This document shows positions 16,786-25,329 of a DNA stretch of 64,000 nt, one piece after another. The first letter of the stretch is position 1, and each line of letters begins with the position of its first letter. The stretch is from RXOA01 sp964547105. GTDB lineage: Bacteria; Bipolaricaulota; Bipolaricaulia; UBA7950; UBA9294. The notes under the pieces are model-generated. The model saw nothing but the letters and a program-made list of their open reading frames with translations. It was not told the DNA's origin and did no database searches. The stretch covers positions 99,453 to 163,452 of the forward strand of contig CAZJLO010000001.1 in NCBI GenBank assembly GCA_964547105.1. The letters are read 5' to 3'. A program made the translations under genes and the position numbers.

Positions 16786-17210
16786 GGTACCTCGGCATTG
16801 ACTACGGTCGAAAACGGATCGGCCTTGCGCTGAGCGATGAAGACGAGATCCTCGCCAGCCCTCTCCCGCTCTACGAGCGAAGCCAACCCGGAGCGGAACT
16901 GCAGTTCATTGACTCGCTCGCCAAACAGCACAACATCGGCGGGTTCGTGGTGGGCCTGCCCAAGAACATGGACGACTCGCTCGGTCCGATGGCCCAAGAA
17001 GTGATGCGGTTTGCGTCCGAGCTTCGCCAGATCGCCCAATGCCCAGTGATCATGATCGATGAGCGGGGAACGAGCGTCGAAGCGGAACAGATCCTCGTCA
17101 TGGCGGATTGGTCGCGGAAGCGGCGGCGAAAAGTGCAAGACAGCGTCGCTGCCGTCTTGATCCTCCAGCGCTATCTTGATCAGCACCGACCTCCAAGATC
17201 CAAATCCTAG
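16782..17210 (+). CDS. ruvX: Putative pre-16S rRNA nuclease / Holliday junction resolvase RuvX (YqgF)
   Basis: 142-aa RNase H-fold nuclease. The N-terminal acidic motif [19 protein letters not shown], the [11 protein letters not shown] strand and [10 protein letters not shown] are family hallmarks; the C-terminal acidic position falls at [10 protein letters not shown]. It overlaps ruvA by ATGA and overlaps the convergent prfB stop by four bases. YqgF proteins process 16S rRNA 5' ends in E. coli; the older resolvase name reflects fold and its ruvA context here. Confidence 0.92.
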   Translation: MRYLGIDYGRKRIGLALSDEDEILASPLPLYERSQPGAELQFIDSLAKQHNIGGFVVGLPKNMDDSLGPMAQEVMRFASELRQIAQCPVIMIDERGTSVEAEQILVMADWSRKRRRKVQDSVAAVLILQRYLDQHRPPRSKS

Positions 17211-18421
17211 CCGTCGTCGTTCTGATCGGGATTCCGATCCCGGGCTTGATCCTGATCCGGGATCTGGTCTTGGTCCTGGGTCTGGCTCCGATCGTGGTTC
17301 GATTTCGCAGCGGAATCGGTTGGCCGGGCAACCTTCGAGACAGCTTCGGCTTCAATCGCCGCCTCCAAGAAGCGGTCGATGTCGCCGTCAAGGACAGCGT
17401 CGACATTGGATGTCTCTTCTCCCGTACGGTGATCCTTCACAAGCTGGTAGGGATGAAGAACATACGATCGGATTTGGCTACCCCATTCGATATCCATCTG
17501 CTTGCCCTGGAGCTGCTCCAGTTTCTCGGCCTTTTGCTGGCGCATCAGTTCGGCAAGCCGCGAGATCAAGACGCGCATCGCAACTTCCTTATTCTGGTGC
17601 TGACTACGTTCATTCTGGCAGGACACGACGATTCCCGTAGGCAAGTGGGTAATCCGAACCGCGGAATCGGTGACATTGACGTGTTGCCCACCCGCACCCG
17701 ATGCTCGATACGTGTCGATCCGGAGTTCCTTGGAATCGACCTCGATTTCTTCCGTCTCGGTGACGGGAATGACGCCGACAGCAGCGAACGACGTATGCCG
17801 CCGGTTGGCGGAATCAAACGGAGAGATGCGGACCAGGCGATGGACGCCGCTCTCGTGCTTCAGATTCCCGTAGGCGTAAGCTCCGCTGATCTCAAGGGTC
17901 GCGCTTCGGATTCCCGCCGTATCCCCCGCGCTGACATCAAGCAGCGTGATCTTGACTCCGTTTCGCTCGCTCCAACGCGAGTACATTCGCAGCAACATCT
18001 CCGCCCAATCCTGCGAATCCGTCCCACCAGCACCGGCGTTGATCGAGAAGTAGCAGTCCGAAAGGTCGTATGGCCCCGAGTAGAGTGTCTCGATACGGAA
18101 CTTCGACAATGCCCGCTCCGCATCCGCAAGGCGCGTCTCCAATCCGGCAAGCTCAGCCACATCCCCCACCTCGTTCGCCATCTCGAACAACACGGACACT
18201 TCTTCGAGAATGGTCTCCAAGTTCCGGAACCGCTGCAGCAGCCTGCGAGATCGCTCCATCTTCCGCGCCGCTTCCTGAGAACGAGCCCGATGCTCCCAGA
18301 AACCGGGTACCGACATCTCTATCTCGAGCTCAGCAATGCGGCGTTCAACTGCCTGAGGATCAAGCGATTCCTCAAGCTTGGCAAGTTCGTTCCCGAACTG
18401 CAGAATTCGTTCCTTATCCAC
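17207..18421 (-). CDS. prfB: Peptide chain release factor 2 with acidic Q/D-rich tail
   Basis: RF2 (404 aa) recognises UGA/UAA and triggers peptide release. The stop-codon motif SPF (in [15 protein letters not shown]) and the catalytic GGQ (in [11 protein letters not shown]) are intact. I choose GTG 18421, eight bases after GAGAGG; GTG 18430 is the other option. The chain is in frame from start to end, with a CTTGAT at the place where many bacteria have the CTTTGAC frameshift site. About 40 extra residues follow the domain ([13 protein letters not shown] type), encoded by a degenerate GATCCTGATCC-like repeat. Confidence 0.93.
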   Translation of the reverse strand: MDKERILQFGNELAKLEESLDPQAVERRIAELEIEMSVPGFWEHRARSQEAARKMERSRRLLQRFRNLETILEEVSVLFEMANEVGDVAELAGLETRLADAERALSKFRIETLYSGPYDLSDCYFSINAGAGGTDSQDWAEMLLRMYSRWSERNGVKITLLDVSAGDTAGIRSATLEISGAYAYGNLKHESGVHRLVRISPFDSANRRHTSFAAVGVIPVTETEEIEVDSKELRIDTYRASGAGGQHVNVTDSAVRITHLPTGIVVSCQNERSQHQNKEVAMRVLISRLAELMRQQKAEKLEQLQGKQMDIEWGSQIRSYVLHPYQLVKDHRTGEETSNVDAVLDGDIDRFLEAAIEAEAVSKVARPTDSAAKSNHDRSQTQDQDQIPDQDQARDRNPDQNDDG

Positions 18422-18577
18422 AACCAACACCTCTCAACAAGACGCAAACGATTGGGGAAGATGATTCCCAGTGCATCTCCCTTTATACGGACAACCGGGT
18501 GGCGACTCAAGCCGGCGTTGCCCGTCCGATCTCAATCGGCTACAGTGCCGCGAAGTCAAACAACCTTGGGAGTCCGC

Positions 18578-19459
18578 ATGAGCGAACCAGAAGGCCGACT
18601 GTACGTCGTGTCGCTTCCAATCGGAAACCTCGACGACATTTCATTGCGAGCCCTGCGCACCCTCCGCTCGGTCGACCTCGTCCTTGCGGAGGACACAAGA
18701 ACGACATCTCGGGTGTTCGCCCGCTACGGGATTGGGACGAAGTTCGGAAAGAGCGTCTACCAAGGGGTAGAAGACGAACGCGTCGACGCCGCCATTTCCC
18801 TGCTTCGAGAAGGAAGGAAGATCGCCTTGGTTTCCGATGCCGGTACTCCGCTTGTCAGCGATCCCGGATTCCCGCTCGTCCGCGCCGCCATCGAAAATGG
18901 GATCCCGGTCGAGCCGGTGCCGGGAGCATCCGCTGTGCTCACCGCTCTCGTTGCCTCCGGCGCGCCTGTCCATCGTTTTGCATTTGACGGCATGCTCCCC
19001 CGCAAGGCTTCGGCTCGCCGACTCTACTTCCAACGGATTGCCCGAGACGAACCCCGCACGGTGGTCGTCTACGAATCCCCGCATCGCCTCCTCGCTACGC
19101 TTGAAGACCTCGCTGCGCTGCTCCCCGAACGCTCCATCGTCCTGGCCAGGGAACTCACGAAACGGTACGAGGAGTTCTTGCGCGGACATCCCCATGTTCT
19201 GCTTGAAGAGCTTCAGGCCCGAGAGCGGATTCATGGGGAGTGGGTGATCATTCTGGAGCCGCCCGCGAAAGACCCTCACAGCAAGGAGCGGGATCCCCGA
19301 GTCGGCGACGATGCCGCCGTTGCGGAGCTTGTCGCCCTACTCCATGATGCCGGCATTCCAGCAAAGACATCTTGCCGTATTCTGAAATCAGCCTTCGGAA
19401 TCCCTCGAAATGAAGCGTATCGGATGCTCGCCCCGTCCGATGCCGCTAATCGACACTAG
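18578..19459 (+). CDS. rsmI: 16S rRNA (cytidine1402-2'-O)-methyltransferase RsmI
   Basis: 293-aa tetrapyrrole-methylase-fold enzyme that methylates C1402 of 16S rRNA. Motifs include YVVSLPIGNLDDIS, LAEDTRTTS, SDAGTPLVSDPG and PVPGASAVL for S-adenosylmethionine, then FDGMLPRK. The C-terminal helical domain (KTSCRILKSAFGIPRNEAYRML) is complete. The ATG at 18578 has TTGGGAG five bases upstream. The same frame is open back to 17246, but that stretch is antisense to prfB. Its stop overlaps the convergent YkuK-like gene by four bases. Confidence 0.94.
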   Translation: MSEPEGRLYVVSLPIGNLDDISLRALRTLRSVDLVLAEDTRTTSRVFARYGIGTKFGKSVYQGVEDERVDAAISLLREGRKIALVSDAGTPLVSDPGFPLVRAAIENGIPVEPVPGASAVLTALVASGAPVHRFAFDGMLPRKASARRLYFQRIARDEPRTVVVYESPHRLLATLEDLAALLPERSIVLARELTKRYEEFLRGHPHVLLEELQARERIHGEWVIILEPPAKDPHSKERDPRVGDDAAVAELVALLHDAGIPAKTSCRILKSAFGIPRNEAYRMLAPSDAANRH

Positions 19460-19932
19460 GTGTACTTGTCGGCGACCGACGTCGCCGCCACAGCATCGGG
19501 TTTGATCTTCACGTCAAAACCACTACCGACGATCATCCCCACAACTTCGTTGATCAGTTCTCTTGTGCTGCCGTTTTTCCCGATATCGACATGGATCTCA
19601 AGGTTGAATTGCAGCAAGGTGGAGGACGAAAGGGCACGAAGCAACCGCTGCGCCAGGTCAAAAGAGAGCAACGCTTCCCGCCAAATCCGATGACGGAGTG
19701 AAGGAAACTTGGGCTCTCGCTGCCGACTCCAGAAGTATCGTCCGCCCTTCCCTCGCTTATGCACGACAATCGCCCTGACAAAGTCGACACTGTCGCCACC
19801 GGTCGATGAATCGGTCCCGACAAACACGTCGTAGTCCGCACGAGGGTCACGATGCATCTCGCGCGCGATTTCCTTGACGACCTCGCCGAATGTCAGCGTT
19901 CCGATATTTGGATTCACGAATTGTTCGGACAT
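19456..19932 (-). CDS. YkuK-like RNase H-fold protein (DUF458 type)
   Basis: 158 aa. The central DVFVGTDSSTGGDSVDFVRAIVVHK strand pair, with acidic residues at the start of an RNase H-like fold, and the C-terminal HVDIGKNGSTRELINEVVGMI match the YkuK/DUF458 group. Its activity is unproven in the family. It lies convergent to rsmI (four-base overlap) and downstream of the histidine kinase gene on the same strand only after a turn in gene order, so no operon is implied. Confidence 0.75.
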   Translation of the reverse strand: MSEQFVNPNIGTLTFGEVVKEIAREMHRDPRADYDVFVGTDSSTGGDSVDFVRAIVVHKRGKGGRYFWSRQREPKFPSLRHRIWREALLSFDLAQRLLRALSSSTLLQFNLEIHVDIGKNGSTRELINEVVGMIVGSGFDVKIKPDAVAATSVADKYT

Positions 19933-19963
19933 TTTTCTATCATAGGGTCAATCCCGGACACGA

Positions 19964-21352
19964 TCAACTTTGGATGGCGGGCAATCTCACGCGAAAGCAT
20001 GCCCCGGCTCCCGGAACATTCTCGGCGGTGATCGTGCCGCCGTGCGCCTCGACCCAGTGCCGGGCGATCGCCAGCCCGAGTCCACTTCCCCCGTGAGCGC
20101 GCGATCGAGCCCGATCTCCCCGATACAGCCGCTCGAAAATGTGCGGAAGATCTTCCTCGGGAATCCCCGGCCCGGAGTCGGTCACGGAGAATTCCACCTG
20201 GTCGGGGGTAATCCGCGTAAGGCGGATGTCAATCCGTCCATCCAACGGCGTGACGCGGACCGCGTTGCTGAGGAGGTTGACAAGCACTTGACGGATTCTC
20301 TTGGAGTCGATTTTCACTTCGGGAAGCTTCGTGTTCCCGCTGACAAGGATGCGAGGTCCCTGATCGAGAGATCCGGAAACCGTTTCCGCCACCTGATCGA
20401 CCAGCTCCCTCAGATCCGCCAGCTCGCACGAGATACTCAACTCGCCTGCCTCAGCCAGCGCAAGATCGCGAAGATCATCAATCAGTTTCCCAACGTGCAA
20501 GGTTTCCTCATAGATCGGGGCAATCGCTTCAACGGTCGGTTCATAGATCCCGTCGAGGATTGCCTCCAGATTGCCCTGGATGATGGTCACCGGCGTCCTA
20601 AGCTCATGCGCGATATCCGCTGTCATCGTCTGGCGGGCGTTTTCCGATCGATCAAGGTTCTCGATCATCCGATTGAATAACACGCCAAGCCGTCCGAACT
20701 CGTCCGTTGCACGCAGAGTGACCGGCTCGGGCAGCTCGCCGCGAGCGATTCTCTCGGTTGCCCTTGATAGGATCCGCAACGGCGAAAGGACTTGCGAAAT
20801 CAGCACAAGCGCGATCAGCAACGCCATCCCGGAGGAAATCCCTCCTCCGAGAAGCGCCGATCGCCGTGCCGAGGCGACAAACTGCTCTTCCGCCGGATCA
20901 AGGAGCGTCCCCAGCTCCCCGAGAGAGAGAACGCCGACCTGATGTCCGTCCACCTCAATCGGAATCGCGCCATGAGTCTCTTCGGCGCTGAGAAGCGTCC
21001 CCAACCGGGCTGAGTCGGTGGAAATGAACACGACTCCTTCTTCGTTGGTCAGCGAGAACGATCCGGGAATGATGCTGATCTCCTGGACATCGATAATCTG
21101 CCCGTTCGCCCGTATGTTGACCGTTGTTTTCAGCCGGGCATCGACCCCGACCCAGCTTCCATAGAGACGGTAGTGCTCGGCGAGAATCGCGCAGACTTCC
21201 TCCGCAACCTGCATCTTGTCATGTTCGCGAAACTCGGCAAACTGCACCGAGATGGATCGAAGGTTGAAGAAATACGCAGTTGCAACGGAAACAAGGATAA
21301 CAAGCACAAACGACAATCCTAGCTTGAGGGCAAACGGAAACGTCCGACGCAT
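19964..21352 (-). CDS. Sensor histidine kinase
   Basis: 462-aa membrane kinase. TM1 (LGLSFVLVILVSVATAYFF), an extracytoplasmic sensor domain of about 130 residues, TM2 (ALLIALVLISQVL), HAMP, HisKA with the phosphorylated histidine in DIAHELRTPVTI, and an HATPase domain (N box LVNLLSNAVRVTP, G boxes DSGPGIPEED and GGSGLGLAIAR). It follows the response regulator with a three-base gap, so the two form one transcript. The stimulus is unknown. Confidence 0.95.
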   Translation of the reverse strand: MRRTFPFALKLGLSFVLVILVSVATAYFFNLRSISVQFAEFREHDKMQVAEEVCAILAEHYRLYGSWVGVDARLKTTVNIRANGQIIDVQEISIIPGSFSLTNEEGVVFISTDSARLGTLLSAEETHGAIPIEVDGHQVGVLSLGELGTLLDPAEEQFVASARRSALLGGGISSGMALLIALVLISQVLSPLRILSRATERIARGELPEPVTLRATDEFGRLGVLFNRMIENLDRSENARQTMTADIAHELRTPVTIIQGNLEAILDGIYEPTVEAIAPIYEETLHVGKLIDDLRDLALAEAGELSISCELADLRELVDQVAETVSGSLDQGPRILVSGNTKLPEVKIDSKRIRQVLVNLLSNAVRVTPLDGRIDIRLTRITPDQVEFSVTDSGPGIPEEDLPHIFERLYRGDRARSRAHGGSGLGLAIARHWVEAHGGTITAENVPGAGACFRVRLPAIQS

Positions 21353-21355
21353 CGA

Positions 21356-22039
21356 TCAGCTCTCCCGCGAGAAGCGATAGCCAACGCCGTGAACGGTTTG
21401 AATGAAGCGGGGCTGTTTGGGATCGGGCTCGATTTTCCTCCGCAGATTCTTGACGTGCGTATCGATTGTCCGCGCAAACGCATCGTACGTGTATCCTTGC
21501 ACCTCACGAAGCAATTGCAGCCTGGTAAACACCTGTCCCGGATGCCGAGCCAAGTAGGCAAGAAGATCGAATTCGGTCGGCGTCAACTCAACCAACCGTC
21601 CATCCACATCCACTTCTCTGGTCTTGAGGTCGATTTGAAGGCTCCCAATGACGATTTTCTCTTCCTCCGCCCCGGCTCCATCAAGACGCCGAAGAACGGC
21701 GCGAATCCTCGCCACAAGCTCGCGAGGGCTGAACGGTTTCACGACGTAGTCATCCGCTCCCAGCTCAAGGCCGACAACACGATCCGCCTCGGCTGCTTTC
21801 GCCGTCAGCATGATGATCGGAACCCTCGACGTCGATCTGATCCGGCGCGTCACCTCAAGGCCACTCAGCTTAGGAAGCATCAGATCAAGCACAATAAGGT
21901 CCGGCCCCTTCTCCTCAAACGACCGGATTGCCTCCTCGCCGTCAGCCGCCGTGTATGTCTTGAATCCCTCGCGGTCCAAGTACGCCTTGACAGTGCGGAC
22001 GATCATTTCTTCATCGTCGACGATGAGAACTCTTTTCAT
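21356..22039 (-). CDS. OmpR-family response regulator
   Basis: 227-aa transcription factor. The receiver domain has DDEE near the N-terminus, phosphoacceptor D52 in LIVLDLMLPKLSG, and K in VVKPFSPREL. The C-terminal winged helix (LTPTEFDLLAYLARHPGQVF, VDTHVKNLRRKIE-like) is of OmpR/PhoB type. It is cotranscribed with the histidine kinase. The -10 TATAAT ends eight bases before its ATG, so the leader is minimal or absent. Confidence 0.96.
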   Translation of the reverse strand: MKRVLIVDDEEMIVRTVKAYLDREGFKTYTAADGEEAIRSFEEKGPDLIVLDLMLPKLSGLEVTRRIRSTSRVPIIMLTAKAAEADRVVGLELGADDYVVKPFSPRELVARIRAVLRRLDGAGAEEEKIVIGSLQIDLKTREVDVDGRLVELTPTEFDLLAYLARHPGQVFTRLQLLREVQGYTYDAFARTIDTHVKNLRRKIEPDPKQPRFIQTVHGVGYRFSRES

Positions 22040-22047
22040 AACTCCCC

Positions 22048-22053
22048 ATTATA
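22048..22053 (-). promoter_or_regulatory. -10 element of the two-component operon
   Basis: A perfect TATAAT on the minus strand, with eight bases (GGGGAGTT) between it and the ATG of the response regulator. Transcription would start at or one base before the ATG. No convincing -35 is seen, which may mean an activator is needed. Confidence 0.45.
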
Positions 22054-22195
22054 GAGATCTACGCCGCCGACGTCTCGGACCCGCACGTCCCGACGCGCCT
22101 TCATCCCGGATCAGCCGATGCTCTAAGGCTCCATCACGATGAGCCATCATATTCCACGATAGTCGGAAGGCGTGAAGAGCATGTGGCGATTTGAT

Positions 22196-22232
22196 GGGCA
22201 GGCGATGACCGATGATCGGTCGTTGCCTGTCC
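22196..22232 (+). promoter_or_regulatory. 37-nt near-perfect hairpin in the leader of the BioD-like gene
   Basis: GGGCAGGCGATGACCGAT (22196-22213) faces ATCGGTCGTTGCCTGTCC (22215-22232) around a single G. All 18 positions can pair, three of them as G-U. The inner seven (GACCGAT/ATCGGTC) are perfect DNA palindrome arms. No U-run follows, so it is not an ordinary terminator. It lies 72 bases before the TTG start at 22304. Confidence 0.6.
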
Positions 22233-22303
22233 GAGGCCGCTCAACTACCATAGTTGATGAAACGACATTGGGCTTGGCAAGCGAGAGCGGAAAAGGAGAC
22301 CCA

Positions 22304-23377
22304 TTGAAGCGAATCCTCATTGTGTCCACCGAGGCGAATTCCGGGAAGAGCGTGCTGGCGTTGAGCATCGGCAGGTGGCTCAGGATGCAGGGGATGTCCT
22401 TTGCCTACATGAAGCCGATTAGCTACGAAGTCACCTACACATCCGGAGCGCCGCTTGACCGAGACGCGATGGCGATTCGTACGCTTCTTGGTTTGCAGGA
22501 CAACCTCGCCGACATCGCACCTGTTCCGCTTGAAGGTCCGTTTCTTCGCGAGGCAATCGAATCCGGCGACCGGGGTTTTCGACAACGAATCACTGACTCG
22601 TTCCGTAGAATCACGGCCGATCGCGACGTGGCCCTGATCGAGGGGCGCCACTATCTCGGACTGGGGCTCGGTGCCGGTCTCAGCGATCTCGACCTCTCCG
22701 AACTGCTGGATGCGGATGTCGTCCTGCTGACCCGGTTTGACAGTGAGGAGGCCATCGATCGAATTCTATGTGCCGTTCGGCTTCTGCTGCCGGAGTCGAA
22801 TCTGCTGGGGGTCGTCCTGAAAGAGGTCGCTCTCAATGCTCAGCTCGAGGTGGTGAACGAAGTGTTTGTTCCGTTTCTCGCAGATCGAGGAGCGGAAGTC
22901 CTCGGCATCCTCCCCTACGATGTACGGCTGCGATCCGTCCGCGTTCAAGAGATTGCCACGCGCCTCGCCGGAACCATCCTCACCCACGTGCCACTGGACC
23001 AAGCGGTGAGCCACTTCGTGGTCGGCGCATCAAACCCCGATACGGCACTGCGCCAATTCCGCCGGACTCCCGAACTAGGGGTGATCACCAGCGGAGATCG
23101 TCCCGATCTTCACGAAGCGGCGATGCGGGTTCCAGGGCTCCGATTGTTGATCCTCACGGAGAATCGCCGCCCGCCCCAATCGACAATCGACGAAGCCAAT
23201 CAACGCGCTGTTCCCGTTCTGCTCGCCGGTCAAACGACCCTCGCCGTGGCATCCCTCTGCCAGAGCCTGCTTGATCGAACGTGGATCAAGCCGGGGGAGA
23301 TTCTCGAGTATGCGATCGAGTCGTTCTTGTCCAATGTGGATATCGAGAGGTTGGTTGAGAAGGCCGTCGACCGCTAG
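22304..23377 (+). CDS. BioD-like P-loop protein with DRTGG-type domain (phosphotransacetylase N-terminal like)
   Basis: 357-aa cytosolic protein. An N-terminal dethiobiotin-synthetase-like P-loop (STEANSGKSVLALSIG), the FAYMKPIS strand and the RFDSEEAIDRILCAV region resemble the regulatory half of long phosphotransacetylases. The C-terminal third resembles the DRTGG domain (LGVITSGDRPDLHEAA, VLLAGQTTLAVAS). No phosphotransacetylase catalytic domain follows. The TTG at 22304 has AGGAGA five bases upstream; the frame is open from 22172 but crosses a long hairpin. A role in acetyl-phosphate/acetyl-CoA control is a guess. Confidence 0.78.
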   Translation: MKRILIVSTEANSGKSVLALSIGRWLRMQGMSFAYMKPISYEVTYTSGAPLDRDAMAIRTLLGLQDNLADIAPVPLEGPFLREAIESGDRGFRQRITDSFRRITADRDVALIEGRHYLGLGLGAGLSDLDLSELLDADVVLLTRFDSEEAIDRILCAVRLLLPESNLLGVVLKEVALNAQLEVVNEVFVPFLADRGAEVLGILPYDVRLRSVRVQEIATRLAGTILTHVPLDQAVSHFVVGASNPDTALRQFRRTPELGVITSGDRPDLHEAAMRVPGLRLLILTENRRPPQSTIDEANQRAVPVLLAGQTTLAVASLCQSLLDRTWIKPGEILEYAIESFLSNVDIERLVEKAVDR

Positions 23378-23431
23378 CCGCCGTCCTTCTCTCGATCCGG
23401 CACCTCGCCTCTGCCGCCATTAGATCACGGA

Positions 23432-23851
23432 CTAAGCGGACTCGCTGATCATGTACTCACTGGTGATGGCTGCAACCCCGGCAAGCGTATTGGCGATCGG
23501 GCAGTACTTCGAGAGTGACAGCTCAATCGCTCGCTCGATGTTCTCAGCCGGAATCCGTCCCTCCACGTGATACACAAGGTGGATCCGCGTGATCACCTTG
23601 GGGTACTCTGCGGCCCGCTCATCCTCCACGGTGATTCGCAGAGACTCCGCCGGGGTCTTCATTTTCTTGAGGACGGAGACCACATCCATCCCCGTACACC
23701 CACCGAGAGAAGCAAGAAGAACCTCCACCGGACGTGCGGCCTCGTCGCTGCCTCCTGACGTTACCGCTGCATCCATCACCACAGGGTGTCCACTTGCACC
23801 ACGCCCGACGAACTTCATTCCGCCCTCATGAACGACGTTTGTGATTCCCAT
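23432..23851 (-). CDS. OsmC-family protein
   Basis: 139-aa OsmC/Ohr-superfamily protein. The first conserved cysteine is in ASLGGCTGMDVVSVLKKM and the second in SLSKYCPIANTL, as in YhfA-type members. Ohr/OsmC enzymes reduce organic peroxides using this pair, but the YhfA branch is not characterised as a peroxidase. ATG 23851 follows GGGAGG; the longer frame reaches into the divergent arsR promoter. It is transcribed away from an ArsR-glutaredoxin operon, which suggests shared redox control. Confidence 0.88.
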   Translation of the reverse strand: MGITNVVHEGGMKFVGRGASGHPVVMDAAVTSGGSDEAARPVEVLLASLGGCTGMDVVSVLKKMKTPAESLRITVEDERAAEYPKVITRIHLVYHVEGRIPAENIERAIELSLSKYCPIANTLAGVAAITSEYMISESA

Positions 23852-23865
23852 CGAATCCTCCCAAT

Positions 23866-23911
23866 ATACAAATATTTCAATACTTGACTTTTTTGATAAT
23901 TCGGTTACCAT
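23866..23911 (+). promoter_or_regulatory. Divergent osmC/arsR control region
   Basis: TTGACT (23884-23889) and TACCAT (23906-23911), spaced 16, form a promoter for the ArsR-type gene, whose ATG is 27 bases further on. AT-rich dyads lie over and beside the -35: CAAATATTT and TCAATACTTGA (TCAA-N3-TTGA). ArsR-family repressors bind such AT-rich inverted repeats, so this is a plausible autoregulatory operator also controlling the divergent osmC-like gene. Confidence 0.45.
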
Positions 23912-23938
23912 TCTACCGGAATCGCAGAAGGAGCGCCA

Positions 23939-24226
23939 ATGGCCGTGCATGATGAATATCTACGTGAATGGAGCGACCGATTCGCCTCGCTGGCAAGTGA
24001 GCCACGCCTTCGAATCGTCGATCTCCTATCGAACGGACAGCTCCACTGTCAAGAGGTGATTGGAAAAATGAAACTCAGTCAGCCCGCGGTTTCCTATCAT
24101 CTTGGGAAGCTGGAGAGAGCGGGGATTTTGATCAAGCAGCGAAATGGAGCAAGGAACTGCTATCAGCTCAGCGATACCGCGCAGGAGCTGGTGCGGATGA
24201 TGAAGAAGGAGGGATCTTCAAGATGA
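23939..24226 (+). CDS. ArsR-family transcriptional regulator
   Basis: 95-aa winged-helix repressor. The recognition helix region CQEVIGKMKLSQPAVSYHLG and the wing IKQRNGARNCYQL are typical. GAAGGAG precedes the ATG. The ELHCxC metal motif of classical ArsR is absent: there is a single C in LHCQEV and one in RNCYQL, which would suit thiol/redox or sulfur sensing better than arsenic. It overlaps the glutaredoxin gene by ATGA and faces the OsmC-like gene. Confidence 0.9.
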   Translation: MAVHDEYLREWSDRFASLASEPRLRIVDLLSNGQLHCQEVIGKMKLSQPAVSYHLGKLERAGILIKQRNGARNCYQLSDTAQELVRMMKKEGSSR

Positions 24227-24459
24227 AGACTGTGACTGTGTATACAACACCCACCTGCGGATGGTGCGGAGCCGTGAAGTCGTACCTGGAAGAGAAGAAC
24301 ATCACGTTCGATGAAGTCGATGTGTCCGTCGACATGGAGAAAGCCCGCCAGATGGTTGAAAAGAGTGGACAGTACGGCGTTCCGGTCGTTGACATCGATG
24401 GTGACATCGTCGTCGGGTTCGATCGGGCCAAACTGGACTCGCTTCTCGCTGCGGCTTAG
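24223..24459 (+). CDS. Glutaredoxin-like protein (NrdH/YruB type)
   Basis: 78-aa thioredoxin-fold protein with an N-terminal redox motif C12-G-W-C15 directly after VYTTPT, cis-proline in YGVPVV and a C-terminal GFDRAKLDSLL. NrdH/YruB proteins have this size and lack the glutathione-binding extras. It overlaps the arsR stop by four bases, so it belongs to the regulator's operon and is likely the redox partner of that regulator's response. Confidence 0.92.
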   Translation: MKTVTVYTTPTCGWCGAVKSYLEEKNITFDEVDVSVDMEKARQMVEKSGQYGVPVVDIDGDIVVGFDRAKLDSLLAAA

Positions 24460-24474
24460 CCCATCCGAGCGACA

Positions 24475-24537
24475 TCCGCCGTTCGTACGAGGGGATCAAG
24501 TCACGAGACTTCCTCCCGATACGAACGGCGGAGTTTC
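24475..24537. terminator. Long hairpin between convergent genes (bidirectional terminator)
   Basis: TCCGCCGTTCGTA (24475-24487) pairs perfectly with TACGAACGGCGGA (24520-24532). The interior can pair again (AAGTC/GACTT around ACGA, and GGG/CCC), giving one long rod. GTTTCGTT follows on the plus strand. It lies between the glutaredoxin gene and the convergent kinase gene. Confidence 0.65.
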
Positions 24538-24539
24538 GT

Positions 24540-25130
24540 TCACGGAGCAAACAGAGGAAGCGGATCGAGACCTGCAATCTCGATTTCGTTTCGCGGTCGC
24601 ACTCGCTTCACGCGATCTCGCTGTGCACGACGGCGGCGTGGTGCAATCGGAACAACATCCCCGACGATCCGGTCGAACCCTTCCGTCTCAAGGGGCGGTT
24701 CATAGAGATGGTAGAACACGTCAAACCTCTCCCTTTCGAACCCCGAGACAACCAAATCCGGAAACGCTTCCGCCAATCCTTCAAGCTGCCTCTTCTTGCG
24801 CTCGTACAGCTCATCCGCCGACAACAGGCGCATCACGTAGGCAACCGTTTCCCGCCCGGCAAGCGATCCCACCTCGATCAAGCGGCGGCGTTCTTGCGCG
24901 GTGAGGTTCGTGTTGTCGACGCAAACGACTTCCGCTTCGGACTCGACCGTCTCGATCAGCGTCGAAGCAAAGATTCCTTCAACCGAGTCTTCAAACACGG
25001 GGTCGTAGTCACGGTGAAAAACCGTTCGCCGGATCACGTCCTTCGAGACAACGACCCATTCCGGATGCTGCAGACGAAATGTGGTTTTCCCCGACCCGGA
25101 CACCCCAACCAACACGACAAGCTGCCTCAT
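24540..25130 (-). CDS. P-loop kinase (polynucleotide-kinase-like AAA_33 type)
   Basis: 196-aa soluble protein with Walker A GVSGSGKTTF at residues 9-18, followed by VVSKDVIRR and VVCVDNTNLTAQERRRLIE, the layout of predicted kinases related to the kinase domain of T4 PNKP. The C-terminus is basic and then hydrophobic-acidic. The ATG follows GAGGGGGAAGCA. The phosphate acceptor is unknown. It stands alone, with a long hairpin at its 3' end and about 200 bases without a gene upstream. Confidence 0.82.
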   Translation of the reverse strand: MRQLVVLVGVSGSGKTTFRLQHPEWVVVSKDVIRRTVFHRDYDPVFEDSVEGIFASTLIETVESEAEVVCVDNTNLTAQERRRLIEVGSLAGRETVAYVMRLLSADELYERKKRQLEGLAEAFPDLVVSGFERERFDVFYHLYEPPLETEGFDRIVGDVVPIAPRRRRAQRDRVKRVRPRNEIEIAGLDPLPLFAP

Positions 25131-25329
25131 TGCTTCCCCCTCATGGATTGCAGTCCAGTATCAGCAATCGGCAATGGATTGGTCAAGCAAACGATCCGAA
25201 GCAACATACCTCATTGGAAGGGCGCTTCCGCGCCGGAGAAATGGGCCCGTTCCACCAAATCGTCTCCACAACCCGGTCGGACGAATCCGGTCGGTTTCGT
25301 CCGCAATTCGAGGCGGACAAACGCTCCGC

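Noticed and set aside
18340..18421. Programmed +1 frameshift in prfB
   Set aside because: The frame is uninterrupted through the usual site; CTT is followed by GAT, not TGA.
17246..19459. A 737-aa open frame reaching the end of rsmI
   Set aside because: The first 440 codons are antisense to prfB, whose SPF and GGQ motifs are clear. The rsmI protein begins at 18578 with its own ribosome site.
25279..25302. GGACGAA/TTCGTCC inverted repeat as a terminator for the ECF operon
   Set aside because: It lies downstream of the last gene but has no T-run on the minus strand, and the stem is only seven bases; left unassigned.
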